From the NCBI RefSeq assembly GCF_003851545.1, contig NZ_BHVX01000015.1, positions 51,678 to 115,677 of the forward strand: a stretch of DNA of 64,000 nucleotides, given 5' to 3'. A program made the translations under genes and the position numbers. Positions 1 through 9,665 of the stretch are shown here, piece after piece. Origin of the DNA: Ralstonia sp. SET104. Its GTDB lineage: Bacteria; Pseudomonadota; Gammaproteobacteria; Burkholderiales; Burkholderiaceae. The notes beneath the pieces were generated by a model. That model did not search any database. It worked only from the letters and a program-made list of their open reading frames with translations, and had not been told where the DNA came from. Position 1 is the first letter of the stretch. The number at the start of each line of letters is the position of its first letter.

Positions 1-2
1 GC

Positions 3-131
3 ACCGGTGGCGGCGAGCCGCGTGCCAATGCCCGCGCCGATGCCCAGTCGTGGGCCGCGGTGCGACGCTTCCTCGCCAGCGCGGTGGCCGCGCGCGGCGC
101 GTCCGTACCCGACTCCCGGAGCCTTTCATCG
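3..131 (+). other. open frame running in from the window edge
   Basis: The frame of the CMD gene stays open from the left edge without a stop. The residues encoded here (for example AQSWAAVRRFLAS) look like real protein, similar in flavour to the tail of an alpha/beta hydrolase of the dienelactone-hydrolase type. Either the CMD protein is fused to an upstream hydrolase or the upstream gene ends in another frame. The window does not decide between them. Confidence 0.35.
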
Positions 132-686
132 ATGGATTTCACGCCCGCACAGGATGTTGTCGATCAGGTCGCTGGCCTGAACAACGGCAGCGCCACGCAC
201 GCACTGCGCCACACCCGCGAGAAGGTCGCAACGGCGACACAAGGTAGCTACGACGCGTTGTTTGACGCGGCGCTGCCCGGTCTCACACTCGGTGAACGCC
301 TGCTCGTGGCGCTGTATACCTGCCGCCTGACGCCCGCACCCGAACTGGCCGAACACTACCGCGCACGCCTGACAGGCACGCCGGTTGACGCCAGCGCCCT
401 GCAAGCCGTCGACCAGGGTGACGCGGACGCGCTGGCCGACACACGCCTGCGCGCCATCCTCGCCTTCACGCGCACGCTCGTCGAGCGCCCCATCGAAGGC
501 GACCGCGAAGCGCTGCTGCGCCTGCCCGCCGCGGGCCTTGCCACTGCCGACGTTGTCACGCTCGCGCAGCTCATTGCCTTCCTGTCTTATCAGACGCGGC
601 TGGCGGTCGGCCTGCGCGCGCTGAACGCACTCAACGGTGCCAACACCCCCACCACCCCCACCACCCGCACGGAAACCGCAGCATGA
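132..686 (+). CDS. CMD-domain protein, Avi_7170-like
   Basis: A 184-residue protein of the carboxymuconolactone decarboxylase/AhpD superfamily, resembling the Avi_7170-type CMD proteins that are encoded next to an AhpD-like peroxidase. It lacks the CxxC redox pair, so it is probably a non-catalytic or differently acting partner of the next gene. I chose the ATG at 132 because a GGAG lies about ten bases upstream and the sequence from there matches the usual N-terminus of the family. The frame is open upstream to the window edge, so a longer or fused protein is possible. The stop overlaps the next start as ATGA, implying translational coupling. Confidence 0.7.
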   Translation: MDFTPAQDVVDQVAGLNNGSATHALRHTREKVATATQGSYDALFDAALPGLTLGERLLVALYTCRLTPAPELAEHYRARLTGTPVDASALQAVDQGDADALADTRLRAILAFTRTLVERPIEGDREALLRLPAAGLATADVVTLAQLIAFLSYQTRLAVGLRALNALNGANTPTTPTTRTETAA

Positions 687-1273
687 CCGAGATCATCCGC
701 GCCCACGGCTTCACCAACGAATCGCTGGAATGGAAAGCGTGGCTCGATGTGATCGACCTCGACCGCGCCACGCCCGAGCAGATCGCCGTGCTGGAAGAGA
801 GCCACCCAAAGGCGAAGACGTCGGACTACTACCGCTTTCTCGTTCATCAGCCGGAGATCCTGCGTCAGCGCTCGGCGGCGTTCAACGCGATCATGTACGC
901 GCCGGGCGGCCTGTCGCGTGCCGAACGTGAACTCGCCAGCACGGTGGTATCGCGCGTGAACGGCTGCGTGTACTGCGCTTCGGTGCATGCGCAGCGCTTC
1001 GAGCAGCTTGCCAAGCGTAACGACGTGATCAAGCAGGTCTTTGAAGACCCGCACATCGCGGGCACAAATGCGCGCGAGCGGGCCATCGCGCTGTTCTCGA
1101 TCGACCTGACCCTGCACCCCGGCGACGTGCGTGGCGAAGACCTGCAACCACTCAAAGCCGCAGGGCTGACGGATGCGGAGATTCTTGACCTGATCCACGC
1201 CGTGGCGATCTTTGCGTGGGCGAATCGACTGATGCTGAATCTGGGTGAGCCGGTGTTTCCGGACGCGGCCTGA
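683..1273 (+). CDS. peroxidase-related AhpD-like enzyme
   Basis: A 196-residue alkylhydroperoxidase-like protein of the Avi_7169 type. The AhpD signature is complete: Glu83, then eleven residues, then Cys95-x-x-Cys98 and His102 (NGCVYCASVH). In AhpD-type enzymes the two cysteines form the redox-active pair that reduces peroxides. It is cytoplasmic with no signal peptide. The start ATG overlaps the stop of the preceding CMD gene by four bases, so the two are almost certainly co-translated and may form a complex. The physiological substrate cannot be read from the sequence. A hairpin terminator follows closely. Confidence 0.85.
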   Translation: MTEIIRAHGFTNESLEWKAWLDVIDLDRATPEQIAVLEESHPKAKTSDYYRFLVHQPEILRQRSAAFNAIMYAPGGLSRAERELASTVVSRVNGCVYCASVHAQRFEQLAKRNDVIKQVFEDPHIAGTNARERAIALFSIDLTLHPGDVRGEDLQPLKAAGLTDAEILDLIHAVAIFAWANRLMLNLGEPVFPDAA

Positions 1274-1300
1274 GCGTTGTGGCCTCGCCGCAAAAAAGAA

Positions 1301-1329
1301 AAAACCGCAGGCGCAAACCTGCGGTTTTT
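1301..1329. terminator. bidirectional intrinsic terminator
   Basis: The inverted repeat AAAACCGCAG / CTGCGGTTTT encloses an eight-base loop. It has a T-run on the plus side and an A-run on the minus side, so it can end both the AhpD-like gene and the convergent molybdenum hydroxylase operon. Confidence 0.85.
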
Positions 1330-1349
1330 CTGTTTCAACGCAAGCGGCG

Positions 1350-3665
1350 TCACACCATCGGCAACTGCCGCACAGGCTTGCCAGTCAACTGCGCCACGGC
1401 ATGCGCCACGGCCGGTGCGATCGGTGGCACGCCAATCTCGCCCACACCGGTGGGCTCGGCCGTGCTCGGCACGATGTGCGTTTCGATGAGGGGCGCCTCG
1501 GCCATTTTCAGCGCCGGATAATCCGGGAAGTTCGATTGCACGACCCGCCCGTCCTTGATGTCGATCCGCCCATACAACGCCGCCGTCAGGCCAAAGATGA
1601 CTGCGCTTTCCATTTGCTGCGCAACGATGCCCGGGTTGACCACCGTGCCGCAATCGACCGCGCACACCACGCGGTGCACGCGCGGCTTACCGTCCTTCAA
1701 CGACACCTCCACCACTTGCGCCACCACAGAGCCGAAGCTCGGGTGCAGCGCAATACCGCGCGCACGCGGTGCGCCATCTGGGGCCGGTGCCAGCGGTTGG
1801 CCCCAACCTGCCGCCTGCGCTGCTGTGTCGAGCACCTTCAGCTCGCGCGGATGCGCCTTCAGCAAGTCACGCCGCATCGCCAGCGGGTCGAGCTTGGCCG
1901 CCGCCGCCACGTCGTTGAGGAAGCCCTCCATGAAGAAGCCGTTGTATGAGTGGCCGACGCTGCGCCAGAACCCCACGGGAACGGGCAAGTCGACCGCCAC
2001 GTGCGCGATGTGCTCGTGCTCGATCTCGTACGGCAGGTCGAACAGCCCTTCCGCGGTGTAGCGATCGATACCCGCCGAGGGCGCACCGAACAGGCGGTCC
2101 AGCTCACCCGCCAGAATCGATTGCCCGGCGCTGCGCGAGGCAATGGCCGTGATCTTGCCGTTCTCCACCCGCGCCTTGAGCCGGGCAATCGCGTGTGGGC
2201 GGTAGAAGTCGTGGCGAACGTCCTCTTCACGCGACCAGATGACCTGTACCGGCTTGCCTTCGGTCTTGGTAGCGATGGTCACGGCTTGGCCGATGAAATC
2301 TGACTCCAGCCGCCGCCCGAAACCGCCGCCGATGAGCGGGATGTCGATGCGAACCTTGTCGCCGCTCACACCTGCCGCGCGTGCGGCCACCAGTTGCGCC
2401 AGCGTGGCGACCTGCGTGGGCGCCCAGAGGTGCACACCGTCCTGCGTCACCTGCGCAGTGCAGTTGATCGGCTCCATTGTGGTATGCGCGAGATACGGCG
2501 CGGTGTATTCGGCTTCAACCAGGGTGGCGCCGTTGGCCTGATTGGCTTCACTGAACGCCTTCAAACCGTCACCGAGCGAGCGATAGGTGAATCCGCCCTT
2601 GTCGCTGTCCAGCGCGCTGACGAGCTGCTGCCGGATGCCCACAGAATCGAGCGTGGCATGCGGGCCGTTGTCCCACACAGGCTCGACTGTTGCCAGAGCT
2701 TGACGCGCCTGCCAGTAGTGGTCAGCCACCACCGCCACGCCGGGTGCGCCACCAGCAGCGCCTTCAAAGGGCACCACGTAACGCACGCCTGGCATGCCAA
2801 GTGCCGCTTTCGACTGGAACGACTTGAGCTTGCCGCCAAACACCGGGCACATCACAACGGCCGCATACAGCATGCCGGGCAGACGTGTGTCGATAGAGAA
2901 GCGCGCGCTGCCATCCGTCTTGGATGCCAAGTCGTTGCGCTGCGCCGGCTTGCCGATCAGTTGGTATTGCGAAGCCGGTTTGAGCGTAACGCTGGACGGC
3001 GCAGAAATGCCGCGCGCCGACTTTGCCATGCTGCCAAACGTTGCCTGTTTGCCGCCAGGGCCGATCAGTTGGCCATCGCGGATGCTCACTTGCGCAGCCG
3101 ACACATTCCATTCGCGTGCTGCCGCTTCCACTAGCGCAGCACGCGCCGTGGCGGCAGCTTCGCGCACAGGCTGCCAGCCATCGGCCGTGCTGCTGCTGCC
3201 ACCCGTGATGATGAGACCGATCTCGCGCGCGCTCTTGGCCATGATCCAGTGCAGTGCGCGCGCCCAGGTTTTGTCAGCGCTATCGGGATGCAGCGGCAGC
3301 GAACTGTCACCCATGGCGACCACGTTGCCGTAGATGCGTTCTACCGGCGAGCTTTCGATGCGCACGCGCGTGAGCGGAATATCCAGCTCTTCCGCCGCCA
3401 GCATCGACAGCGCGGTGTGAATGCCCTGCCCCATTTCCACGCGCGGCATGGCAAGCACAACGTCGCCGTCGGGCGTGATCTTGATCCAGCCGTTCAGCGC
3501 GATCTCGCCATTGTGTTCAGGAAAGATTGCCGGATCACCCAGGCGGCTGCGCGGCGGCATCACGCCCCAACCCACCACAAGTGCGCCCCCGATACCAAGC
3601 GCGCCCAGCAAAAAACGGCGGCGCCCCGAACGCACCTTCGGCAGTTTCGTCGCGTTGGCGTTCAT
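1350..3665 (-). CDS. iorB: molybdopterin-binding large subunit of an isoquinoline-type dehydrogenase
   Basis: A 771-residue large subunit of the xanthine-dehydrogenase family, closest in style to isoquinoline 1-oxidoreductase beta subunits (molybdopterin cytosine dinucleotide, aldehyde- or N-heterocycle-hydroxylating). The N-terminus has a twin-arginine-like signal ([16 protein letters not shown]), so the complex is probably exported folded together with its Fe-S partner. Visible motifs include [16 protein letters not shown] and the C-terminal GVGEIGVPP, whose Glu corresponds to the catalytic glutamate of this family. I chose the ATG at 3665, which overlaps the stop of the small subunit (ATGA) and follows GGGAGGGG. 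Upstream in-frame codons would lie inside the neighbour. Substrate specificity cannot be read off. Confidence 0.85.
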   Translation of the reverse strand: MNANATKLPKVRSGRRRFLLGALGIGGALVVGWGVMPPRSRLGDPAIFPEHNGEIALNGWIKITPDGDVVLAMPRVEMGQGIHTALSMLAAEELDIPLTRVRIESSPVERIYGNVVAMGDSSLPLHPDSADKTWARALHWIMAKSAREIGLIITGGSSSTADGWQPVREAAATARAALVEAAAREWNVSAAQVSIRDGQLIGPGGKQATFGSMAKSARGISAPSSVTLKPASQYQLIGKPAQRNDLASKTDGSARFSIDTRLPGMLYAAVVMCPVFGGKLKSFQSKAALGMPGVRYVVPFEGAAGGAPGVAVVADHYWQARQALATVEPVWDNGPHATLDSVGIRQQLVSALDSDKGGFTYRSLGDGLKAFSEANQANGATLVEAEYTAPYLAHTTMEPINCTAQVTQDGVHLWAPTQVATLAQLVAARAAGVSGDKVRIDIPLIGGGFGRRLESDFIGQAVTIATKTEGKPVQVIWSREEDVRHDFYRPHAIARLKARVENGKITAIASRSAGQSILAGELDRLFGAPSAGIDRYTAEGLFDLPYEIEHEHIAHVAVDLPVPVGFWRSVGHSYNGFFMEGFLNDVAAAAKLDPLAMRRDLLKAHPRELKVLDTAAQAAGWGQPLAPAPDGAPRARGIALHPSFGSVVAQVVEVSLKDGKPRVHRVVCAVDCGTVVNPGIVAQQMESAVIFGLTAALYGRIDIKDGRVVQSNFPDYPALKMAEAPLIETHIVPSTAEPTGVGEIGVPPIAPAVAHAVAQLTGKPVRQLPMV

Positions 3666-4129
3666 GCCTGCCCCTCCCGCAGTGCCTTGGCGGCGCGCTT
3701 GATGGCGACACGCACGCGCGGATACGTGCCGCAGCGGCAAATGTTGGTCATGGCCGCGTCGATGTCGGCGTCGCTCGGGTCCGGGCTCTTGGTCAGCAGA
3801 TCAGCGGCAGCCATCAGCATGCCGGATTGGCAGTAGCCGCACTGGGGCACCTGCTCGTCCACCCAGGCTTGCTGCAACGCGTGGCGCTTGCCTTCGCCAC
3901 CGGCCAGCCCCTCGATGGTGGTGATGTGCTTGCCGGCCACGGCTGCCACAGGCAGCACGCAGGACCGCACAGCCGCGCCGTCTACATGCACCGTGCATGC
4001 GCCGCACGCCGCAACGCCGCAGCCAAACTTGGTGCCGGTCAGGTTCAGGTGATCACGCAGCACCCACAAGAGGGGCGTGGCCGGGTCGCAATCAACGCTG
4101 ACCGGCTTGTGGTTGACGTCCAAATCCAT
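3662..4129 (-). CDS. iorA: 2Fe-2S small subunit of the molybdenum hydroxylase
   Basis: A 155-residue electron-transfer subunit with both [2Fe-2S] domains typical of the family. The plant-ferredoxin-like N-terminal site reads [12 protein letters not shown], followed by a further Cys. The helical C-terminal domain has CGYCQSGM and the CRCGTYPRV motif. It passes electrons from the molybdenum centre in the adjacent large subunit to an acceptor not encoded here. Length is normal for IorA-like proteins, and it has no signal peptide of its own, which fits hitchhiker export with the Tat-tagged large subunit. It is first in a two-gene operon, overlapping its partner by four bases. Confidence 0.88.
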   Translation of the reverse strand: MDLDVNHKPVSVDCDPATPLLWVLRDHLNLTGTKFGCGVAACGACTVHVDGAAVRSCVLPVAAVAGKHITTIEGLAGGEGKRHALQQAWVDEQVPQCGYCQSGMLMAAADLLTKSPDPSDADIDAAMTNICRCGTYPRVRVAIKRAAKALREGQA

Positions 4130-4269
4130 GGGGTGAAGGTCTCCGGATATCGTTATTTTTGTGACTTTTGTGCGGCAGAGCGTACGTTCAAACGCCTGCG
4201 CGCCGCAAGAGAGACGCCCCTCTGGTTTTATCGTGCTGGAGGCTGGCGTGTAACACGAGCGCTGGGGGC

Positions 4270-4297
4270 TTGGCGGCCCTGCACGGTGTGCTACAAT
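4270..4297 (+). promoter_or_regulatory. sigma-70 promoter of tRNA-Ser
   Basis: A -35 box TTGGCG and a -10 box TACAAT are separated by 16 bases, with the mature tRNA beginning 12 bases after the -10 box. The spacing and position fit a stable-RNA promoter. Confidence 0.65.
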
Positions 4298-4308
4298 CGC
4301 GGGCTTCC

Positions 4309-4399
4309 GGAGAGATGGATGAGTGGTTGAAGTCGCACGCCTGGAAAGCGTGTATAGGTTAATAGCCTATCAGGGGTTCGAATCCCCTTCTCTCCGCCA
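4309..4399 (+). tRNA. tRNA-Ser (GGA)
   Basis: Full cloverleaf of a type II tRNA with a long variable arm. The acceptor GGAGAGA (4309-4315) pairs with TCTCTCC (4389-4395). The anticodon stem CACGC/GCGTG holds the loop CTGGAAA with anticodon GGA at 4343-4345, reading UCC and UCU. The T arm includes GGTTCGAATCC, and the CCA end is encoded. Confidence 0.97.
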
Positions 4400-4410
4400 G
4401 AATTGCACAC

Positions 4411-4442
4411 AAAGCCCTGATTTTTCAGGGCTTTTTCTTTTT
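4411..4442 (+). terminator. intrinsic terminator after tRNA-Ser
   Basis: AAAGCCCTGA and TCAGGGCTTT form a GC-rich hairpin followed by a T-rich tract, twelve bases after the tRNA end. Confidence 0.88.
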
Positions 4443-4698
4443 GCGCTGATGCAACCCACTTTGCTGCCCATATTGCGGGGGAGTAATAGCTGGTCATTCG
4501 CCCGACAAGTTGGGCAGGCGATCAAGAAACAGCTGACATGGCTGCGGGATGCGTGCTTCAACGCGGTCAATGCCCGCCAGCAACAGGCGACGTTGCACTG
4601 TGGCGTTTTCCCTTGCAAGCGCCAAGCAAGCCCAATGCAAGCGTATCGAAGGCGCCAAGTCCCACTTCGCCTTACGCAGCCTGCATCCCTCTCGAAGC

Positions 4699-4980
4699 TC
4701 AATGGAGCGTGGCTGGCGTCTTCTCCATCAGCAGCGTCTGCGTAACCTGATCGCGAATCGACTGTGCTTTGAGCAGCAGGCGCAACGCGATATCGGCGCC
4801 GCGGCTATTGGCGACGTGTTCGATAAAGGCGGTCCGTGCGCGTTCGTTCAGTGTGGCAACGTGCGCGGCTTCGGACCACACCCGCCACGCGGCAGGCTGA
4901 CCGGCAAACTGCTCGCGGCGGCGCAGCAAGTCTGAGTCGATGGCTGCGGCAATCTCGAGGTCTTGAATAGTGCGATTCAT
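4699..4980 (-). CDS. hypothetical protein, small and helical
   Basis: A 93-residue protein of unknown function that I do not recognise. It is rich in Ala, Arg and Glu, has no signal peptide or membrane segment, and is predicted by eye to be largely helical. I chose the ATG at 4980 because a run of G bases (AAAGGGGGCC) gives a Shine-Dalgarno. The frame stays open further upstream, but that part looks non-coding. It stands alone between the tRNA and a long intergenic region, and the 260 bases beyond its stop hold nothing recognisable. Being real rests mainly on its codon pattern and ribosome site. Confidence 0.5.
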   Translation of the reverse strand: MNRTIQDLEIAAAIDSDLLRRREQFAGQPAAWRVWSEAAHVATLNERARTAFIEHVANSRGADIALRLLLKAQSIRDQVTQTLLMEKTPATLH

Positions 4981-5524
4981 GATGGCCCCCTTTCGGTCTG
5001 TGCTGGTTTTGCTGTCTGTACGTGGCGCCCTGTGCCGGGCCTGCCCAGCCTGACTCTGCAACGTCCATGCCAATGCCAATGCGCCGCCCACCGCGCGTCA
5101 TGTGCATGCATGCGTTGTCGTTTTGATCTGTTTGAAACGCCCTGTGGGCGGGGGTTGGCGGGTAGCGCCCCTACGTTGGTGGGGTGCAAAATCCTCATCC
5201 GAAAACCGCCGCGCCAGACCGCCCGTTACGGGGAACGTTACGTAACGTGGGCTGCGTTCCACGCCCCGGCACACTTGCTACATCGCCATACAGCGCGCCG
5301 TACAGCGCCACCTGTGGGCGACATGTCGACAGGCATGCTTGGTGCTTTATCCGTGCGCCCAAGCCCGCTGGCGCGTGGTCGGCCGTGTCACCCACCCCTC
5401 TTCTGCGCTGGCATCGTCGCTTGTTTCGCTTCCTGACCGGCAGCGATCGGCCGGGTGCCGCCACCCTCGGCGCCGCCGGCCATTCCCCCCATACACAACA
5501 AAAGCATTCAAGAGGAGACACCCC
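4981..5524. other. long intergenic region
   Basis: There is no convincing gene here. The region must contain divergent promoters for the small hypothetical gene and the CocE-type hydrolase. The only strong feature I see is a perfect 14-base palindrome at 5235-5248. Confidence 0.6.
5235..5248. promoter_or_regulatory. perfect palindrome ACGTTACGTAACGT, possible operator
   Basis: A perfect 14-base inverted repeat without a spacer lies about 280 bases upstream of the CocE/NonD hydrolase gene. Symmetric sites of this kind bind dimeric regulators such as TetR-type repressors. No regulator gene is adjacent, so its function is open. Confidence 0.35.
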
Positions 5525-7549
5525 ATGCAAATGGGCAACCCACGCATGCGGCACAGCTGCATCCTGATGTCGGCGCTACTGTGCGCGGCGCTTTCGCTTT
5601 CGCTTCCGCTGTCGGGCTGCGGCGGCGATGGCGGCTCGACTGTCGCCACCCCTTACGGCAGACCCACCGATTCAAACACCACGATGCAGCCAATGCAGCC
5701 GGTACGGCCTGCCGCCGCCAACTGGACCACGCTCGGCACACGTGCCACGCCAGCGCTGCCGGGCACATCCATCACGAGCAATGCGGGCGCGAAGTGGGTC
5801 GACTACAACCCGCCCGCGCTCTACGCCGGTGTCGCACGGCAGGCCACGCAATACATCAGGATGCCCGACGGCACGAAGCTCGCGGCGTATGTGACGCTGC
5901 CGGCCGACGCCTCGGGCAACGCAGTCGCCGGTACATTCCCGACCGTGCTGGTGCAGACCTCGTACAACGGCGGCAACGCACAGTACGAAGCGTCAATTGG
6001 CGCCGCGCTAGGTGCGGCCGATCCGTACATCGTCCAGCACGGCTATGCGACGGTGGTGGTGGACGTGCGCGGCACAGGCCAGTCGCAAGGCACGTGGGAC
6101 GCCTTTGGCGCCGACGAGCAGAGCGACTACGGCCACGTGGTCGACTGGGTCACGCAGCAGCCGTGGAGCAACGGTGCCATCGGCCTGTACGGCGTGTCAT
6201 ACCTTGGCATCACAACAGTCATCACGGCGGCGCAGAACCATCCGGCGGTCAAGGCGGCCTTCCCCATCGTGCCGATTGGCGATGGGTACCGCGACATCGT
6301 CTTTACTGGCGGGCAGACCAATCTGACGTTCATCCCGGCGTGGTTCGGGCTGGTGTCGGTGCTGAGCCTGACCGACCCGACACTGGTGACCGACCCCACC
6401 ATCGGTCTGCCGGCGGTGCTGCAGCACCTGGTGTCTGCGGTAACGACATTCCAGTTGCCGACCATGCTGCAAGCGCTGCTCGGCACAACCGCCACCGCCT
6501 ATGACGGCGCGTTCTGGGCGACGCGCTCGCCGCTGGAGAACGACGGCAAGATCAAGGTGCCGACGTTCGTGGTGGGCGGCCTGCACGATCTCTTCCAGCG
6601 CAGCGAACCGCTCACCTACGAGGCCATCAAGACGCAGGCGCCGGCCAAGCTGCTGATCGGCCCATGGACGCATCTGCAGGCTGGGGTGGGCAACGGGTTG
6701 CCGGTCGATGGCGTGCCGCCGCTGAACCATATTCAGTTGCAGTGGTTCGACCAGTATGTAAAGGGCATGAATGTGGACGCCGATGCGCTGCCGAACGTCA
6801 CGCAATACGTGACTGGCCACGGCCACTACGCCACGGCGACCGACTGGCCGCATCCCCAAGTGCAGGCGCAGCAGCTCTTCCTGCGCGGCGACAAGAGTCT
6901 GTCAGCCACAGCGCCCGCGGCCAATGAAGCCAGCAATCAGGTCGCCCAGCAGCCACTGAACGGCGCGTGCTCGATCAGCTTGGCGCAATGGACAGCCGGT
7001 TTGACTGGCTTCATCCCGCTGCCATGCCAGACCGACGACACCCTGGCTGAAGCCGCTGATGTGAAGTTCGAAACGCCGCCCATGCCGGCTGATGTCTACC
7101 TCAACGGGCCAATTGAAGCGGACGTATGGATCTCCACGACTGCGCTGGATGCCGGCGTATCGGTGCGCATTGACGACGTGGATGCCGCAGGCAATGTCAC
7201 GCCGCTCACCGACGGTCTGCAGACGGCCTCGTTGCGCGCGTTGGACACAAGCCGTTCACGCACGATGAACGGCCTGACGATCCAACCGTGGCACCCCTTC
7301 ACGCCCAGCTCCGTGCAGGCGCTTGTGCCTGGCGAAGCCGTTATGGTGCCCGTCGAGGTATTCCCGACCAGTGCACTGGTCGCCAAGGGCCACAAGTTGC
7401 GCGTCGCCGTGGGCGCGAGCAACCTGCCCCAAGGCGTGCCGCCGCTGCCCACGCTGCTCAACTCGCTGATCGGCGTGCTGACGATCTATAGCGATGCGGC
7501 CCACCCATCCAAGGTGGTGCTGCCGGTCGTGCCCGCCACCGCGTTGTAG
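5525..7549 (+). CDS. CocE/NonD family hydrolase, predicted lipoprotein
   Basis: A 674-residue secreted hydrolase of the X-Pro dipeptidyl-peptidase (S15)/CocE family. The N-terminal signal ends in the lipobox LPLSGC, so the mature enzyme should be anchored to a membrane through Cys. The alpha/beta-hydrolase core includes VVVDVRGTGQSQG and the nucleophile elbow GLYGVSYLG with Ser. The later GGLHDLF and GPWTH stretches fit the acid and histidine of the triad. The C-terminal part matches the CocE jelly-roll domain (DVYLNGPIEADVWIS). I chose the ATG at 5525 for the AAGAGGAGAC ribosome site and the signal peptide, although the frame is open further upstream. The natural ester or amide substrate is unknown. 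A terminator follows. Confidence 0.85.
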   Translation: MQMGNPRMRHSCILMSALLCAALSLSLPLSGCGGDGGSTVATPYGRPTDSNTTMQPMQPVRPAAANWTTLGTRATPALPGTSITSNAGAKWVDYNPPALYAGVARQATQYIRMPDGTKLAAYVTLPADASGNAVAGTFPTVLVQTSYNGGNAQYEASIGAALGAADPYIVQHGYATVVVDVRGTGQSQGTWDAFGADEQSDYGHVVDWVTQQPWSNGAIGLYGVSYLGITTVITAAQNHPAVKAAFPIVPIGDGYRDIVFTGGQTNLTFIPAWFGLVSVLSLTDPTLVTDPTIGLPAVLQHLVSAVTTFQLPTMLQALLGTTATAYDGAFWATRSPLENDGKIKVPTFVVGGLHDLFQRSEPLTYEAIKTQAPAKLLIGPWTHLQAGVGNGLPVDGVPPLNHIQLQWFDQYVKGMNVDADALPNVTQYVTGHGHYATATDWPHPQVQAQQLFLRGDKSLSATAPAANEASNQVAQQPLNGACSISLAQWTAGLTGFIPLPCQTDDTLAEAADVKFETPPMPADVYLNGPIEADVWISTTALDAGVSVRIDDVDAAGNVTPLTDGLQTASLRALDTSRSRTMNGLTIQPWHPFTPSSVQALVPGEAVMVPVEVFPTSALVAKGHKLRVAVGASNLPQGVPPLPTLLNSLIGVLTIYSDAAHPSKVVLPVVPATAL

Positions 7550-7575
7550 CAGGCACCCTGCTCCTCTGTTGTCTG

Positions 7576-7604
7576 ACGGCCCGCTCTGGCGGGCCGTTTT
7601 CTTT
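7576..7604 (+). terminator. intrinsic terminator after the hydrolase
   Basis: ACGGCCCGC and GCGGGCCGT pair around a four-base loop, followed by TTTTCTTT. Confidence 0.88.
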
Positions 7605-7817
7605 GCACACTACGCGTAACCAAAATATGTAGTTATCTAGATACATGCGAAAAACCACGCAATGCACAGCCCGTAGAGAAAATAGAAATACCTGACTTCA
7701 TTTACCGCAAATACGGTAGAGAAAAGTTGGCAACCGGCACCTCGTATAACCCGTCTCACGATACGGAATCCTGTAGCGCGCCCCCTTTCGAATGAGGTTT
7801 CACGTGCGAAACACGCG

Positions 7818-7845
7818 CACCCTCCATTGCCACACCCTCCATTGC
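7818..7845. repeat. 13-base direct repeat
   Basis: CACCCTCCATTGC occurs at 7818-7830 and again at 7833-7845, separated by two bases. It lies 30-60 bases upstream of the putative sigma-28 promoter and may be a regulator site or a chance duplication. Confidence 0.6.
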
Positions 7846-7876
7846 ATTAAGTGAAAACGCGTATGAAGAATGTTAT

Positions 7877-7903
7877 TCAGAATTTTCTTTTCAATGCCGA
7901 TAA
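7877..7903 (+). promoter_or_regulatory. sigma-28 (FliA)-like promoter
   Basis: A perfect GCCGATAA -10 element is preceded by 11 bases and TCAGAATT, a 4-of-8 match to the TAAAGTTT -35 element. The spacing equals the flagellar sigma-28 consensus, and the gene downstream is a chemoreceptor, a usual member of that regulon. Confidence 0.6.
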
Positions 7904-8087
7904 CCCTTGAGGAGACAGAAAAGCGAACGGAGACAAATCGGTCTCGCTGTGACTGAACCCGCATTTTTCTCATCTCACCTCATCTACGCAGCACCTTGCA
8001 CATAACCAACGTGGCCGTCGACCGTCTTTCTCAAGTCGCTCCGGTGCGAGGCCACGCCTCAATTCAGTCTGCAAACCGGAGGACGCT

Positions 8088-9665
8088 GTGAACCTTTCCC
8101 GGATGACCATCAAGGCCAAGCTCGCCACAGGCTTTGGCGTGCTGGCAGCCATCGTTGTCGTGGTGTCGGGCATGTCGTTGCGGGCACTGTCCGAATCGAC
8201 TCAAGGATTCCTGAACTACGTGCACGGCATCAGCGCCCGCGCAGACGTCGCCAACGACGTGCGTACGGCGGTGGATCGCCGCGCTATTGCCGCGCGCAAC
8301 CTGGTGCTCGTGGTCACGCAACAGGACCTGGAACTGGAAAAGGCTGACGTCTTTCGCGCGCACGACGATGTGAAGAACAAGCTCAAGCAGCTCAACGACA
8401 TGATCGCGAGCGCCAGGGACACCAACGACCGCGCCCGTACGCTGGTGGAAGACATCAACCGCGTGGAAGCGCAGTACGGGCCCGTGGCCACCGACATTGT
8501 CGGGCTGGCACTGGCCGGCAAGCGCGATGAGGCCATCCAGAAGATGGACAACGAATGCCGCCCGCTGCTGGCTAAGCTCATCAAGACCACCGATGCATAT
8601 GCCACTTACACGCACGAGCGCCAGGAACAGCTAATGCAGGCGTACGAGGCACAGTACGGCATGCAGCGCAATCTGCTGGCCGGTCTGTCGATCGGCGCGG
8701 TACTGCTTGCGGTGATGGCCGGCATGATCATCACGCGCTCGATCACGCAGCCGATCCGCACTGCCGTGGATGTCGCCAGAACGGTGGCCCGTGGTGATCT
8801 GAGCAGCCGCATCAACGTGCAAGGCAAAGACGAAACGAGCCATCTGCTCTCCGCCCTGCGCGACATGAACGGCCGCCTGACCGAGATCGTTGACAAAGTG
8901 CGCGACAGCAGCAGCAGCGTCGCCGGTGCCGCCAAGCAGATTGCCGCCGGCAATGCCGACCTGAGCCAGCGCACGGAAGCGCAGGCATCGTCACTGCAAG
9001 AAACGGCCGCCAGCATGGAAGAGCTGACTTCTACCGTCAAGCAGAACGCCGACAACGCACAGCACGCCACCACGCTCGCCTCCACCGCGTCGGAAGTGGC
9101 GCTCAAGGGCAGCACGGTCGTGAGCCAGGTCGTGTCGACCATGCAAGACATCAGTGAGCGTTCGAGCAAGATTGCCGATATCACCGGCATCATCGAGGGC
9201 ATCGCATTCCAGACCAACATCCTGGCGCTGAATGCCGCCGTGGAAGCCGCACGCGCAGGTGAGCAGGGCCGCGGCTTTGCGGTGGTCGCCAGCGAGGTGC
9301 GCAGCCTGGCGCAGCGTTCGTCAACGGCGGCCAAAGAGATCAAGGAACTGATCGCCTCGTCGGTGGAACGCATTCACGATGGCTCCACGCTGGCGGGTGA
9401 GGCGGGCGTGACGATGACGGAAGTCACGCAGGCGGTGGCCCGCGTTACGCACATCATGGAAGAAATTGCCGCCGCGTCGGTCGAGCAGAAGCGCGGCATC
9501 GAGCAGGTCAACCAGGCGATCTCGCAAATGGATGAAGTCACGCAGCGCAACGCAGCGCTGGTGGAAGAGGCTGCAGCCGCATCGCAATCGCTGCAGGATC
9601 AGGGGCAGGAGCTCAACGCAGCGGTATCGTTCTTCCGCGTCGATCCGCACGCCGTGCACGCCTGA
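8088..9665 (+). CDS. methyl-accepting chemotaxis protein with four-helix-bundle sensor
   Basis: A 525-residue transmembrane chemoreceptor. A first membrane helix (about residues 10-30) is followed by a periplasmic four-helix-bundle ligand domain (about 32-190), a second helix (about 192-213), a HAMP domain, and the cytoplasmic methyl-accepting and signalling coiled coil. The hairpin tip [18 protein letters not shown] and [12 protein letters not shown] that bind CheA and CheW are intact. No C-terminal CheR-docking pentapeptide is seen. The start is a GTG preceded by CGGAGGA. The ligand cannot be predicted. It is monocistronic with a terminator, and a sigma-28-like promoter upstream suggests expression with the flagellar regulon. 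Confidence 0.93.
   Translation: MNLSRMTIKAKLATGFGVLAAIVVVVSGMSLRALSESTQGFLNYVHGISARADVANDVRTAVDRRAIAARNLVLVVTQQDLELEKADVFRAHDDVKNKLKQLNDMIASARDTNDRARTLVEDINRVEAQYGPVATDIVGLALAGKRDEAIQKMDNECRPLLAKLIKTTDAYATYTHERQEQLMQAYEAQYGMQRNLLAGLSIGAVLLAVMAGMIITRSITQPIRTAVDVARTVARGDLSSRINVQGKDETSHLLSALRDMNGRLTEIVDKVRDSSSSVAGAAKQIAAGNADLSQRTEAQASSLQETAASMEELTSTVKQNADNAQHATTLASTASEVALKGSTVVSQVVSTMQDISERSSKIADITGIIEGIAFQTNILALNAAVEAARAGEQGRGFAVVASEVRSLAQRSSTAAKEIKELIASSVERIHDGSTLAGEAGVTMTEVTQAVARVTHIMEEIAAASVEQKRGIEQVNQAISQMDEVTQRNAALVEEAAAASQSLQDQGQELNAAVSFFRVDPHAVHA

Larger units (their letters stand above)
7605..8087. other. AT-richer intergenic region upstream of the chemoreceptor
   Basis: No gene is seen. 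The stretch is clearly more AT-rich than its surroundings and holds a 13-base direct repeat and a sigma-28-like promoter. The long distance from that promoter to the start codon implies a leader of roughly 170 bases. Confidence 0.6.
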
